A stretch of 64,000 bases of DNA from positions 1,283,390-1,347,389 of the forward strand of contig AP021857.1 in the NCBI GenBank assembly GCA_017347485.1, read 5' to 3'. Within the stretch, counting starts at the first letter, position 1; the number at the start of each line of letters is the position of its first letter. This document shows positions 9,158-18,007 of the stretch, piece after piece. The notes below the pieces were generated by a model. It was not told the DNA's origin. It was given only the letters and a program-made list of their open reading frames with translations, and ran no database searches. The stretch is from Candidatus Desulfobacillus denitrificans (GTDB lineage Bacteria; Pseudomonadota; Gammaproteobacteria; Burkholderiales; Rhodocyclaceae). A program made the translations under genes and the position numbers.

Positions 9158-11056
9158 GTGACGACCGAAACCACAAGGGAAACCCTCGGCTTCCAGGCCG
9201 AGGTCAAGCAGCTGCTGCAGCTGATGATCCACTCGCTGTACAGCAACCGGGAAATTTTCCTGCGCGAGCTGATCTCCAACGCTTCCGACGCCTGCGACAA
9301 GCTGCGCTTCGAGGCGCTGCACAACGCCGGCCTGTTCGAATCCGATCCCGACCTGAGGATAAAAGTCAGTTTCGACAGGACGGCGCGCACCCTCAGCATC
9401 GTCGACAACGGCATCGGCATGAGCCGCGAGGAGGTGGTGAACAACCTCGGCACCATCGCCAAGAGCGGCACGCGGGAGTTCTTCTCGCAGCTCACCGGCG
9501 ACCAGCAGAAGGACGCCCACCTGATCGGCCAGTTCGGCGTCGGCTTCTATTCCTCCTTCATCGTCGCCGACCGCGTCACGGTGCTGACGCGCCGCGCCGG
9601 CCTCGCCGCCGACCAGGGCGTGCGCTGGGAATCCGCGGGCGCCGGCGAGTTTTCCGTCGAGATGGTCGAGCGGCCGGCGCGCGGCACCGAGATCATCCTG
9701 CACCTGAAGGAGGGCGAGGACGATCTGCTCTCCGGCTGGAAGCTGCGCGAGATCGTGCGCAAGTACTCCGACCACATCGTCCAGCCGATCCTCATGCAGA
9801 AGGAGGAGTGGAAGGACGGCGAGCAGGTGACGACCGGCGAGGACGAGACGGTCAATCAGGCGAATGCCCTGTGGGCGCGGCCGAAGTCCGACATCACGGA
9901 CGAGCAGTACAAGGAATTCTACAAGCACGTCGGCCACGACTTCGACGCGCCGCTGGCCTGGCTGCACGCCCGCGTCGAGGGCCGCCAGGACTACACCCAG
10001 CTGCTCTACATCCCCGCGCACGCGCCCTTCGACCTGTGGGACCGCCAGCAGCGCCACGGCATCAAGCTCTACGTGCGGCGCGTCTTCATCATGGACGACG
10101 CCGAGCAGTTGATGCCCGTTTACCTGCGCTTCGTGCGCGGCGTGGTCGATACCAACGACCTGCCGCTCAACGTCTCGCGCGAGATTTTGCAGGAGTCGAA
10201 GGACATCGAGGCGATCCGCGCCGGCTGCACGAAGAAGGTGCTCGGACTGCTCGAGGATCTGGCCGAGAACCGGAAGGACGACTATGCGAAGTTCTGGAAG
10301 GAATTCGGCCGCGTGCTGAAGGAGGGCGTCGGCGAGGACCCCGCCAACCGCGAGAAGATCGCCGGCCTGCTGCGCTTCGCCTCGACGCATGCCGACACCG
10401 AGGAGGAGAGCGCCTCACTGGCCGACTACCTCGGCCGCATGAAGGAAGGGCAGGACAAGATCTATTACGTCACCGCCGACAGCTTCACGGCGGCCAAGCA
10501 CAGCCCGCACCTGGAAATCTTCCGCAAGAAAGGCATCGAGGTGCTGCTGCTCTCCGACCGCGTGGACGAGTGGGTGCTGGGCTATCTCAACGAATTCCAG
10601 GGCAAGCCGCTGGCCTCGGTGGCCAAGGGCGGCCTCGACCTGGGCACGCTGGAAGACGAGGCGGAGAAGCAGGCGCAGGCGGCGCAGGCCGGCGAATTCA
10701 AGGAGCTGGTCGACAAGATCAAGGCCTCGCTCGGCGAGCGGGTGAAGGACGTGCGCGTGACGCACCGCCTCACCGACAGCCCGGCCTGCCTGGTCGCCGA
10801 CGAGCACGACCTGGGCGGCAACCTGGCGCGCCTGCTGAAGGCGGCCGGCCAGAAGGTGCCGGACTCGCAGCCGATCCTCGAGATCAATCCCGGGCATCCG
10901 GTGGTGCAGCGGCTGAAGTACGAGGAGAAACGCTTCGACGACTGGAGCGCCGTGCTGTTCGACCAGGCCCTGCTGGCCGAGGGCGGCCAGCTGGAGGACC
11001 CGGCCGGCTTCGTCAAGCGGGTGAATGCGCTGATGCTGGAGATGGGCGGCAAGTGA
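9158..11056 (+). CDS. htpG: Chaperone HtpG (bacterial Hsp90)
   Basis: 632-residue Hsp90. The N-terminal GHKL ATPase domain shows [19 protein letters not shown] (catalytic Glu and Asn), DNGIGM and [11 protein letters not shown]. The middle domain contains [19 protein letters not shown], and a C-terminal dimerisation domain ends at LMLEMGGK. It starts at GTG, preceded by a strong GGAGG (9146-9150). HtpG is an ATP-dependent cytosolic chaperone that remodels client proteins with DnaK. It carries a perfect copy of the bipartite motif at 9362-9385, encoding KVSFDRTA within a conserved strand. Transcribed alone, probably from a sigma-32 promoter. Confidence 0.97.
   Translation: MTTETTRETLGFQAEVKQLLQLMIHSLYSNREIFLRELISNASDACDKLRFEALHNAGLFESDPDLRIKVSFDRTARTLSIVDNGIGMSREEVVNNLGTIAKSGTREFFSQLTGDQQKDAHLIGQFGVGFYSSFIVADRVTVLTRRAGLAADQGVRWESAGAGEFSVEMVERPARGTEIILHLKEGEDDLLSGWKLREIVRKYSDHIVQPILMQKEEWKDGEQVTTGEDETVNQANALWARPKSDITDEQYKEFYKHVGHDFDAPLAWLHARVEGRQDYTQLLYIPAHAPFDLWDRQQRHGIKLYVRRVFIMDDAEQLMPVYLRFVRGVVDTNDLPLNVSREILQESKDIEAIRAGCTKKVLGLLEDLAENRKDDYAKFWKEFGRVLKEGVGEDPANREKIAGLLRFASTHADTEEESASLADYLGRMKEGQDKIYYVTADSFTAAKHSPHLEIFRKKGIEVLLLSDRVDEWVLGYLNEFQGKPLASVAKGGLDLGTLEDEAEKQAQAAQAGEFKELVDKIKASLGERVKDVRVTHRLTDSPACLVADEHDLGGNLARLLKAAGQKVPDSQPILEINPGHPVVQRLKYEEKRFDDWSAVLFDQALLAEGGQLEDPAGFVKRVNALMLEMGGK
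9362..9385 (+). repeat. Dispersed bipartite motif, copy 2
   Basis: AAAGTCAGT-N9-ACGGCG, perfect, inside htpG, encoding KVSFDRTA. Confidence 0.85.
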
Positions 11057-11080
11057 CGCCGTCCCGTAGCGACTGACTTT
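11057..11080 (-). repeat. Dispersed bipartite motif, copy 3
   Basis: Perfect copy starting directly after the htpG stop, in the htpG-GspE gap. Confidence 0.85.
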
Positions 11081-11082
11081 TT

Positions 11083-11110
11083 GCCCGCCGCGTCATTGAG
11101 CGCGGCGGGC
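11083..11110. other. Strong hairpin between htpG and the GspE-type gene
   Basis: Perfect ten-base inverted repeat GCCCGCCGCG / CGCGGCGGGC with an eight-base loop. No T tract follows it on the plus strand (five T residues precede it), so it is not a canonical intrinsic terminator, though it could stabilise the htpG mRNA 3' end. Confidence 0.6.
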
Positions 11111-11151
11111 GAGTCGGCTATAGTGCAGCCATCCAACCGACATCGGCTGCC

Positions 11152-12951
11152 ATGAACAAGCCCAGCGAGGAAACTTCGGTGCGCGAGCGCCGCCTGACCC
11201 TGCCCGAGGTGGTGGACTGGCTGGTCGCCGACGGCCTCCTGCCGAAGGGCGTCGGCGAGGATTTCAAGAAGGAGCGCCGCTATTTCCGCGGCGACATCCA
11301 TCCGCTCATCGTCATCGCCGACCAGAAGTGGAAGACGCTGGCCGAGCCGAGCCGGGCCCTGAGCCTGGAAACCCTCACCGAATGGCTGGCGAAGCGCGCC
11401 GGCCTCGACTACCTGCACATCGACCCGCTGAAGATCAATTTCAGCATCGTCACCGACGTGATGTCGAATGCCTACGCCACGCGCTTCAAGATCCTGCCCG
11501 TCGAGGTGACCACGCGCGAGGTGACGATCGCCACCGCCGAGCCCTGGCTGCGCGAGTGGGAAGCCGAGCTCAAGCCGATCCTGCGCAAGGAGATCCGCCG
11601 CGTCGTCGCCAACCCGCAGGACATCGACCGCTACCTGGTCGAGTTCTACAACCTGGCGCGCTCGGTGAAGAAGGCCGAGCAGCAGGGCGAGGTGCGCAGC
11701 GGCGCCTCCAACTTCGAGCAGCTGGTCGAGCTGGGCAAGAGCAACCGCCAGTTCGACGCCAACGACCAGCACATCGTCAGCATCGTCGACTGGCTCTGGC
11801 AGTACGCCTTCGAGCAGCGCGCCAGCGACATCCACATCGAGCCGCGCCGCGAGATGGGGCTGGTGCGCTTCCGCATCGACGGCGTGCTGCACCAGGTCTA
11901 CCAGATCCCGATGTCGGTGCTGAACGCCATGACCAGCCGCATCAAGATCCTCGGCCGCATGGACGTGGTGGAAAAGCGCCGCCCGCAGGACGGCCGCATC
12001 AAGACGCGCACGGGCGACGGCGAGGAGATCGAGCTGCGCCTGTCGACCCTGCCGACCGCCTTCGGCGAGAAGCTGGTGATGCGCATCTTCGACCCCGAGG
12101 TGCTGGTGCGCGACTTCGGCGAGCTGGGCTTCAACGACGAGGACAAGACGCGCTGGACGCAGATGACCGGCAAGCCGAACGGCATCATCCTCGTCACCGG
12201 GCCGACCGGCTCGGGCAAGACCACCACGCTGTATTCGACCCTGAAGCAGCTGGCCACGCCGGAAGTCAACGTGTGCACCATCGAGGACCCGATCGAGATG
12301 ATCGAGGCGTCCTTCAACCAGGTGCAGGTGCAGCAGAACATCGACATGACCTTCGCCGCCGGCGTGCGCGCGCTGATGCGGCAGGATCCGGACATCATCA
12401 TGGTCGGCGAGATCCGCGATTCCGAAACGGCGGACATGGCGGTGCAGGCGGCGCTGACCGGCCATCTGGTGCTGTCCACCCTGCACACCAACGATGCGCC
12501 GACGGCGGTGACGCGCCTGCTCGACCTGGGCATGCCGTCCTACCTGCTCAACGCCACGCTGCTGGGCGTGATGGCGCAGCGCCTGGTGCGCACCCTCTGC
12601 CCGCATTGCAAGCAGGCCGTTCCCATGTCGCGCAAGGAAGACGAGGACATGTGGGAGGGGCTGGTGGCGCCCTGGAAGTCGAACAAGCCGAAACAGCTGT
12701 ATCGCCCGGTCGGCTGCCTCGACTGCCGCATGACCGGCTTCATGGGGCGCGTCGGCCTCTACGAGATCATGCTGATGACGCCCGAGCTGCGCAAGCTGAT
12801 CACGCCGACCACCGACCTTGCCAAGGTGCGGGAGCTGGCCTACCGCGAAGGCATGAAACCGCTGCGCATCTCCGGCGCGATGAAGGTGGCGGCCGGCCTC
12901 ACGACGCTCGAGGAAGTCCTCCAGGCCGCGCCGCCGGCGCAGAACGAGTGA
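11152..12951 (+). CDS. Stand-alone GspE/PilB-type secretion ATPase
   Basis: 599-residue hexameric ATPase of the type II secretion/type IV pilus assembly family. The N-terminal T2SSE domain covers ~1-170. The catalytic domain has Walker A GPTGSGKTTT, an Asp box (CTIEDPIE), a Walker B-like MVGEIRDSETA, a His box (TGHLVLSTLHTND) and a zinc-binding tetracysteine (CPHC ... CLDC). No pilC/gspF, pilin or secretin gene is next to it, so its partner machine is unknown. A TATAGT -10-like element lies at 11119-11124. A dispersed-motif copy lies at 11057-11080, upstream of this gene. Confidence 0.9.
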   Translation: MNKPSEETSVRERRLTLPEVVDWLVADGLLPKGVGEDFKKERRYFRGDIHPLIVIADQKWKTLAEPSRALSLETLTEWLAKRAGLDYLHIDPLKINFSIVTDVMSNAYATRFKILPVEVTTREVTIATAEPWLREWEAELKPILRKEIRRVVANPQDIDRYLVEFYNLARSVKKAEQQGEVRSGASNFEQLVELGKSNRQFDANDQHIVSIVDWLWQYAFEQRASDIHIEPRREMGLVRFRIDGVLHQVYQIPMSVLNAMTSRIKILGRMDVVEKRRPQDGRIKTRTGDGEEIELRLSTLPTAFGEKLVMRIFDPEVLVRDFGELGFNDEDKTRWTQMTGKPNGIILVTGPTGSGKTTTLYSTLKQLATPEVNVCTIEDPIEMIEASFNQVQVQQNIDMTFAAGVRALMRQDPDIIMVGEIRDSETADMAVQAALTGHLVLSTLHTNDAPTAVTRLLDLGMPSYLLNATLLGVMAQRLVRTLCPHCKQAVPMSRKEDEDMWEGLVAPWKSNKPKQLYRPVGCLDCRMTGFMGRVGLYEIMLMTPELRKLITPTTDLAKVRELAYREGMKPLRISGAMKVAAGLTTLEEVLQAAPPAQNE

Positions 12952-12960
12952 ATTCATATC

Positions 12961-13045
12961 CCCTCTCCCCGCTGCGGGGAGAGGGTCAGGGAGAGGGGCA
13001 GCGGCCTTTCACCCTCTCCCCAGCCCTCTCCCTCAAGGGAGAGGG
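12961..13045. repeat. Palindromic CCCTCTCCC / GGGAGAGGG intergenic repeat
   Basis: Two strong hairpins fill the gap between convergent genes: CCCTCTCCCC-gctgc-GGGGAGAGGG (12961-12985) and CCCTCTCCC-tcaa-GGGAGAGGG (13024-13045). This purine/pyrimidine palindrome type recurs between genes in many proteobacteria. It can fold on both strands and probably acts as a bidirectional 3' stabiliser or terminator. Confidence 0.8.
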
Positions 13046-13047
13046 AG

Positions 13048-13056
13048 AAAGTCAGT
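13048..13056 (+). repeat. Dispersed motif, half copy 4
   Basis: AAAGTCAGT only; the ACGGCG part is absent. Contains the TGA stop of the FecR-like gene. Confidence 0.5.
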
Positions 13057-13750
13057 AGCGATTCCCGCCCTGGCCCTGGAACGGCGGCCAGCGGCCGACG
13101 GTGTTCTCCAGCATGGTCAGCTCGGCGTCGGTATGGTTGACCACCTTGGCCGGCACCATCAAATTCTCGCCCGAAGCATTGATGACCAGCGGGTGGTCGT
13201 GGTGCTCGGTCCTGATCGCTTCCTTCTGCTTCGGATCGCCCCTGGGCGTCACCTCGGCCTCGCCGTAGCACAGGCAGAAGTAGGTGCGTGCCGCCTCGGC
13301 CTCGAGGTAGCAGCCGGTGCCGCGGATGCCGATGGTGGCGGTGCTCGTCACGAGCGACAGGTTGCGCGGCCTCTCCCGGCCCTTGCCGAAGACGCTGAGC
13401 ACCTTGCCGCTGAGGACGCGCATCACCTGGGCGCCGCCGCTGTCCTCGAAGGAGATCTTGGTTTTCTCGCGCTGCAGGAAGGCGTCCGGACCGATGATGT
13501 AGACGGCCTCGCCGCCTTCGCCGGTCATCACCGTCTGGCCGGGCTTGATGTTGAGGCCGATCGAGGCGCGGGTGTCGTCCACGCCGACCGGGCCGCGGAT
13601 GTAGCGGAAGCCCGGCGTGGCCGGCAGCGAGCCGGCGGCAAGGGCGTCGCGCACCAGGCCGAGGATGCCGCCCGCGCCCAGGGCGCCGGCGGCGGCCAGC
13701 TTGAGCAGGAGTTCGCGGCGGGCGAGGCGTTGGATGTCTTGTTCGTTCAT
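13052..13750 (-). CDS. FecR-domain protein with twin-arginine-like leader
   Basis: 232 residues. The leader LARRELLLKLAAAGALGAGGILG fits a twin-arginine export signal (RR followed by LLLKL). The remaining part is FecR-like, with TSTATIGIRGTGCYLE matching the conserved IRGT core and a preceding stretch about a GKVLSVFGKG surface. A Cys-rich CYLEAEAARTYFCLCYG segment could form a disulfide or bind a ligand. The ATG has GGAG seven bases upstream. It is the last gene of a minus-strand group with the VWA gene (32-base gap). Its TGA stop falls inside a half copy of the dispersed motif. Confidence 0.8.
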   Translation of the reverse strand: MNEQDIQRLARRELLLKLAAAGALGAGGILGLVRDALAAGSLPATPGFRYIRGPVGVDDTRASIGLNIKPGQTVMTGEGGEAVYIIGPDAFLQREKTKISFEDSGGAQVMRVLSGKVLSVFGKGRERPRNLSLVTSTATIGIRGTGCYLEAEAARTYFCLCYGEAEVTPRGDPKQKEAIRTEHHDHPLVINASGENLMVPAKVVNHTDAELTMLENTVGRWPPFQGQGGNRY

Positions 13751-13782
13751 TTCAGTCTCCGTTCGAAGGGCGCCATTTTCCA

Positions 13783-14955
13783 CTATTTGCTGAGCAGGCG
13801 CATGGCCCGCTCCAGCCCGTCCAGCGTCAGCGGGAACATGCGGCCGCCCATCAGGCTGTGCAGGATGCTGATGGAGTGGCGGTAGGGCCACAGGCGCTCC
13901 GGCTCGGGGTTGAGCCAGGCGGCATGCGGGTAGGTGTCGAGCAGGCGGCGCATCCAGGTGGCGCCGGACTCCTCGTTCATGTACTCCACCGAGCCGCCCG
14001 GCTGCAGGATCTCGTAGGGGCTCATGGTGGCGTCGCCGACCAGGATCAGCTTGTAGTCGGGGCCGTACTTGTGCATGACGTCCCACAGCGGAAAGCGTTC
14101 CGAGTGGCGGCGCCGGTTGTCGCGCCAGACGTGGTCGTAGACGCAGTTGTGGAAGTAGAAGTACTCGAGGTGCTTGAACTCGCTCTTGGCCGCCGAGAAC
14201 AGCTCCTCGCAGAGGCGGATGTGGTCGTCCATCGAGCCGCCGATGTCGAGGAACAGCAGCACCTTGACCTTGTTGTGGCGCTCCGGCCGCATCAGGATGT
14301 CGAGCCAGCCGGCGTTGCGTGCCGTCGACGCGATGGTGCCGTCGAGGTCGAGCTCCTCCTCGGCGCCCTCGCGGGCGAAGCGGCGCAGGCGGCGCAGCGC
14401 CACCTTGATGTTGCGCGTGCCGAGCTCGACCTTGTCGTCGAGGTTGCGGAATTCGCGGTTCTCCCAGACCTTGACCGCCGTGCGGTTGCCGGCCGACTCC
14501 GGCCCGACGCGGATGCCTTCCGGGTGGTAGCCGTGGGCGCCGAAGGGGCTGCTGCCGCCGGTGCCGATCCACTTGCTGCCGCCGGCGTGGCGCTTCTTCT
14601 GCTCCTGCAGGCGCTTCTTGAACTCCTCCATCAGCTTGTCCCAGCCCATGGCCTGCAGCTTGGCCTTCTCCTCGGGCGTCAGGTGCTTCTTCGCCAGCAG
14701 GCGCAGCCAGTCCTCGGGGATGTCCGCTTCGAGGCCGGGGATGCGCTCGACGCCCTTGAAGTATTCGCCGAAGGCCTTGTCGAACTTGTCGTAGTTCGAT
14801 TCGTCCTTCACCAGGCAGGCGCGCGAGAGGTAGTAGAACTCGTCGATGCTGTGGCCGGCGACGTGCTCCCGCAGGGCCTCCAGCAGGGTGAGGAATTCCT
14901 TGGTCGAGACGGGCAGCTTGGCTGCCTTGAGGTGATGGAAGAAGTCGATCAGCAT
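13783..14955 (-). CDS. VWA (CoxE-like) domain protein
   Basis: 390 residues. The C-terminal half is a von Willebrand factor A fold with an atypical MIDAS, LLFLDIGGSMDDHI (D-x-G-x-S form seen in this family), and a later VGDATMSPYEIL. The N-terminal half is helical and charged (EEFKKRLQEQKKRHAGG). Proteins of this type work with MoxR AAA ATPases in metal-cofactor insertion or complex assembly. Here moxR lies upstream in the same direction, separated by a diguanylate cyclase gene. Confidence 0.88.
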   Translation of the reverse strand: MLIDFFHHLKAAKLPVSTKEFLTLLEALREHVAGHSIDEFYYLSRACLVKDESNYDKFDKAFGEYFKGVERIPGLEADIPEDWLRLLAKKHLTPEEKAKLQAMGWDKLMEEFKKRLQEQKKRHAGGSKWIGTGGSSPFGAHGYHPEGIRVGPESAGNRTAVKVWENREFRNLDDKVELGTRNIKVALRRLRRFAREGAEEELDLDGTIASTARNAGWLDILMRPERHNKVKVLLFLDIGGSMDDHIRLCEELFSAAKSEFKHLEYFYFHNCVYDHVWRDNRRRHSERFPLWDVMHKYGPDYKLILVGDATMSPYEILQPGGSVEYMNEESGATWMRRLLDTYPHAAWLNPEPERLWPYRHSISILHSLMGGRMFPLTLDGLERAMRLLSK

Positions 14956-14965
14956 GATGCTTGCC

Positions 14966-16987
14966 TCAGCCGTGGTCGGCGTGGTCCGGGTGATGGATTG
15001 CCGACCGGTTGCGTCCGCCATGCTTGGCGTCGTAGAGCGCCTCGTCGCAGCAGCGCAGCAGGTCGTCGGCCGTGCGCGCGTGGTCGGGATAGGCGGCCAC
15101 CCCGCAGGAAATGGTCGTCTCCAGCTGGAAGTCGCCGAACGGCACGCGGGTGGCCTGGAGGGTGCGGCGCCATTCCTCGGCGCGCTCGAGCGCGATATCG
15201 AGGGGCATGCGCGGCAGCAGGACGACGAATTCCTCGCCGCCGTAGCGGCAGGGCACGTCCTCGGCACGGACATCGCCCCACAACAGGGCCGCCAGTTCGC
15301 GCAGCACCTTGTCGCCGGCCTGGTGGCCGTAGGTGTCGTTGAGTTTCTTGAAGTGGTCTATGTCGATCATGACCAGCGACAGCGGATAGCCCTCGCGCTT
15401 GGCGCGGGCCAGCTCCCGCTCGAGGGTTTCGTCGAGGTAGCGCCGGTTGAAGAGGTTGGTCAGGCCGTCCCTCACCGCCTGCTCGCGCAGGTCCGCCTGC
15501 AGCCGGTGGATCTCGTCCAGCTGGGCCTGCAGCATGGCGTTGCTCTCCTTGAGGTCGGTTTCCAGGCGTTTGCGCTCGCGCAGGTCGGCAATGGCGACGA
15601 ACAGCGCCGGCTGGTCGTCGAGGCTCCCCAGCGTGGCGGAACGCTGCGTCATCAGCGACGTGCCGTCCTCGCGCACGAATTCGACGATCTGGTTGCGCAC
15701 GGAACCGGTCGTCCGCAGTTCCTCGAGGAAGCGCTGGCGCTCCGCCGGGTCGGGGTAGAAGCGGGTGACGTCGCTGTCGATCAGTTCCTCGATCGGCAAG
15801 CCGCCGAGGTCGGCGGCCGTCTGGTTGGCGTAGAGGATTCTGCCGTCGCCGGGGCGGGTGATCAGCAGGGCCACCGGGGTCGTTTCGGCGATGGTGCGGA
15901 ATTTCCTGTCGCTTTCGCGCAGTTCGTCCTCGATCTGCCGGCGCACGGCGATTTCGCGGCGCAGCCTGTGCGTCAGGATGATGAAGCCGATCAGCGCGGC
16001 GGCCAGCAGCATGGCCACCAGCGTGCTGGCGGTCGCGGCCGCCGTCATGCGCCGGTCCGTCTGCGGCTCCGGATCGTAGAGGAAGCCCTCGAGCGGGAAG
16101 TCCCGCGCCATCATGCCCAGGTCGGCGTAGGTGTCGGCGATGTGGCGCCAGCGGCCGGGATTCATGTGGCCGATCTCGACGAGATCCGGCCGCAGCAGGC
16201 TGACCATTTCGCGCGCCTCGTACAGCAGGTGCTCGCGGCTCTTGCGCTGGCCGTAGCGCGCGACGATCAGGTCGGCGATTTCCTCCGGATGCTGCATGGC
16301 ATAGGCCCAGCCCTTGAGGCTGGCGTCGCGGAAGGCCTTCACCCGGTCGGGGTGGCGGGCGATTTCGTCGGCGCTCGCAAACAGGTTGTCGCCGTAAAAG
16401 TCGATGCCGGCGGCGCGCGGCAGGAATTCGAGATAGGCGAATTTCTTCTGCTCGAAGAAGTAGGGCTCGTCGGTGCTGTAGGCGGTCACCACGTCGGTGC
16501 GGCCGTCGATCAAGTCCTGGTGGTCGAGGCTGTGCGGCAGGAGCGTCAGCTGCTTCTCGCTGATGCCCTCGCGCCTCAGGTAGGCGAAGACCTCCTCGGC
16601 GTGCGGCTCGAACATGAGCCGCTTGCCGGCGAGGTCGTGAACGCTGCGAATGCCGCTCTGGCGCCGGGCGGCGAGGATGAAGGGCGAGTGCTGGAAGATG
16701 ACGGCGATGGCCACCACCGGCTTGTCCCGGGCGCGCTCCAGGATCAGCGCCGAATTGGAGACGCCGAACTGGGCGCGGCCGCCGAGGACTTCGCCGACCG
16801 GATCGGTCTCCGGCCCGGCCTCGCGCAGCTCGACCTCCAGCCCGGCGTCGCGGTAATAGCCCTTTTCCTGGGCGGCATAGTAGCCGGCGAACTGGAACTG
16901 GTGCTTCCATTTCAGTTGCAGGGCGACCTGCTCCAGCGCCGTCGCGGGCAGCGGCAGCAGGGCGACCAGGCAGAGGAGCAGGCGCAT
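14966..16987 (-). CDS. Diguanylate cyclase with periplasmic NMT1/THI5-type binding domain and PAS
   Basis: 673 residues. A signal sequence (1-18) leads into an NMT1/SsuA-like solute-binding domain (~20-300; LKWKHQFQFAGYYAAQEKGYYRDAGL). Then come a transmembrane helix (~318-342), a PAS domain and a GGDEF domain (~500-665). The active site is CRYGGEEFVVLLP, preceded five residues upstream by an intact RxxD inhibitory site (RAED), so it should make c-di-GMP and be product-inhibited. The ligand is probably a small nitrogenous or pyrimidine-like compound. It sits between moxR (13 bases upstream) and the VWA gene (10 bases downstream). Confidence 0.93.
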   Translation of the reverse strand: MRLLLCLVALLPLPATALEQVALQLKWKHQFQFAGYYAAQEKGYYRDAGLEVELREAGPETDPVGEVLGGRAQFGVSNSALILERARDKPVVAIAVIFQHSPFILAARRQSGIRSVHDLAGKRLMFEPHAEEVFAYLRREGISEKQLTLLPHSLDHQDLIDGRTDVVTAYSTDEPYFFEQKKFAYLEFLPRAAGIDFYGDNLFASADEIARHPDRVKAFRDASLKGWAYAMQHPEEIADLIVARYGQRKSREHLLYEAREMVSLLRPDLVEIGHMNPGRWRHIADTYADLGMMARDFPLEGFLYDPEPQTDRRMTAAATASTLVAMLLAAALIGFIILTHRLRREIAVRRQIEDELRESDRKFRTIAETTPVALLITRPGDGRILYANQTAADLGGLPIEELIDSDVTRFYPDPAERQRFLEELRTTGSVRNQIVEFVREDGTSLMTQRSATLGSLDDQPALFVAIADLRERKRLETDLKESNAMLQAQLDEIHRLQADLREQAVRDGLTNLFNRRYLDETLERELARAKREGYPLSLVMIDIDHFKKLNDTYGHQAGDKVLRELAALLWGDVRAEDVPCRYGGEEFVVLLPRMPLDIALERAEEWRRTLQATRVPFGDFQLETTISCGVAAYPDHARTADDLLRCCDEALYDAKHGGRNRSAIHHPDHADHG

Positions 16988-17000
16988 GGCCGGCCGCCGT

Positions 17001-17852
17001 TCAGCGGTTCTGGCGGGCCATGAAGACGAGGCGCTCGAAGAGGTGCACGTCCTGCTCGTTCTTCAGCAGGGCGCCATGCAGGGGCGGAATGGCCGCCTTC
17101 TGGTCCTTGGCGCGCAGCGCTTCGGGCGGGATGTCCTCGGCGACGAGCAGCTTGAGCCAGTCGAGCAGCTCCGAGGTGGACGGCTTCTTCTTCAGGCCGG
17201 GGATGTCGCGCAGCTCGAAGAAGACTTCCAGCGCCTCGCGGATCAGCGCCTGCTTGAGGCCGGGGAAGTGCACGTCGACGATGCGCTGCATCGTCTCCTT
17301 GTCGGGGAACTTGATGTAGTGGAAGAAGCAGCGGCGCAGGAAGGCGTCGGGCAGCTCCTTCTCGTTGTTGCTGGTGATGAAGACGATGGGACGGTGCCGC
17401 GCCCGGACCAGCTCGCGCGTCTCGTAGACGTAGAACTCCATGCGGTCGAGCTCGCGCAGCAGGTCGTTGGGGAACTCGATGTCGGCCTTGTCGATCTCGT
17501 CGATGAGGATCACCGTCGGCGTTTCGGAAGCGAACGCCTGCCACAGGACGCCCTTGACGATGTAGTTGGCGATGTCGTGGACACGGCCGCCGTGCTCGCC
17601 GCCGAGCTGGGAATCGCGCAGGCGCGAGACGGCGTCGTATTCGTAGAGGCCCTGCTGCGCCTTGGTGGTGGACTTGATGTGCCATTGCAGCAGCGGCAGG
17701 CCGAGCGCCTCGGCGACGGTCTCGGCCAGCATGGTCTTGCCGGTGCCCGGCTCGCCCTTGATCAGGAGCGGCCGCTGCAGGGTGATGGCGGCGTTCACCG
17801 CCAGCATGAGGTCGGGCGTGGCGACGTATTCGTTGGAGCCTTCGAAGCGCAT
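17001..17852 (-). CDS. MoxR-family AAA+ ATPase
   Basis: 283 residues with Walker A KGEPGTGKTML, Walker B LIDEIDKADIE, sensor 1 FITSNNEKELP and an arginine-finger region (FLRRCFFHYIKF). MoxR ATPases remodel or activate client complexes with VWA partner proteins. An ATG ten codons upstream (17882) is rejected because the promoter -10 (17882-17887) overlaps it and transcription would start near 17875. It begins the group moxR / diguanylate cyclase / VWA / fecR. Confidence 0.92.
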   Translation of the reverse strand: MRFEGSNEYVATPDLMLAVNAAITLQRPLLIKGEPGTGKTMLAETVAEALGLPLLQWHIKSTTKAQQGLYEYDAVSRLRDSQLGGEHGGRVHDIANYIVKGVLWQAFASETPTVILIDEIDKADIEFPNDLLRELDRMEFYVYETRELVRARHRPIVFITSNNEKELPDAFLRRCFFHYIKFPDKETMQRIVDVHFPGLKQALIREALEVFFELRDIPGLKKKPSTSELLDWLKLLVAEDIPPEALRAKDQKAAIPPLHGALLKNEQDVHLFERLVFMARQNR

Positions 17853-17881
17853 GGTGGAATTCCGGTACGGGATGAACGCCA

Positions 17882-17910
17882 ATTATAGTGGCTGGGGGCC
17901 CGTTGAACCA
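17882..17910 (-). promoter_or_regulatory. Promoter of the moxR group
   Basis: On the minus strand a perfect TATAAT (17887-17882) lies 17 bases downstream of TGGTTC, a weak -35. The implied start site near 17875 determines the choice of the moxR start codon at 17852. Confidence 0.55.
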
Positions 17911-18007
17911 CGGGACGACGGGGGCGCCGGCGACATTTTCGATACAATGCGGTAGCGCATGCCGCGGGCGGGGCGGGAGACGGCGGCGGAACGCAACGGG
18001 AGAGTCG

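Noticed and set aside
11083..11110. Hairpin as intrinsic terminator of htpG
   Set aside because: No T tract follows the stem on the plus strand; kept only as an unassigned hairpin.
10582..12957. Minus-strand open frame of 791 codons opposite htpG and the GspE-type gene
   Set aside because: Antisense of two well-conserved genes, His/Arg-rich low-complexity translation.
14954..17023. Plus-strand open frame of 689 codons opposite the diguanylate cyclase
   Set aside because: Shadow frame: the minus strand encodes an intact NMT1-PAS-GGDEF protein.
17853..17882. Upstream start codon of moxR
   Set aside because: It overlaps the -10 element, so it would not be in the mRNA.
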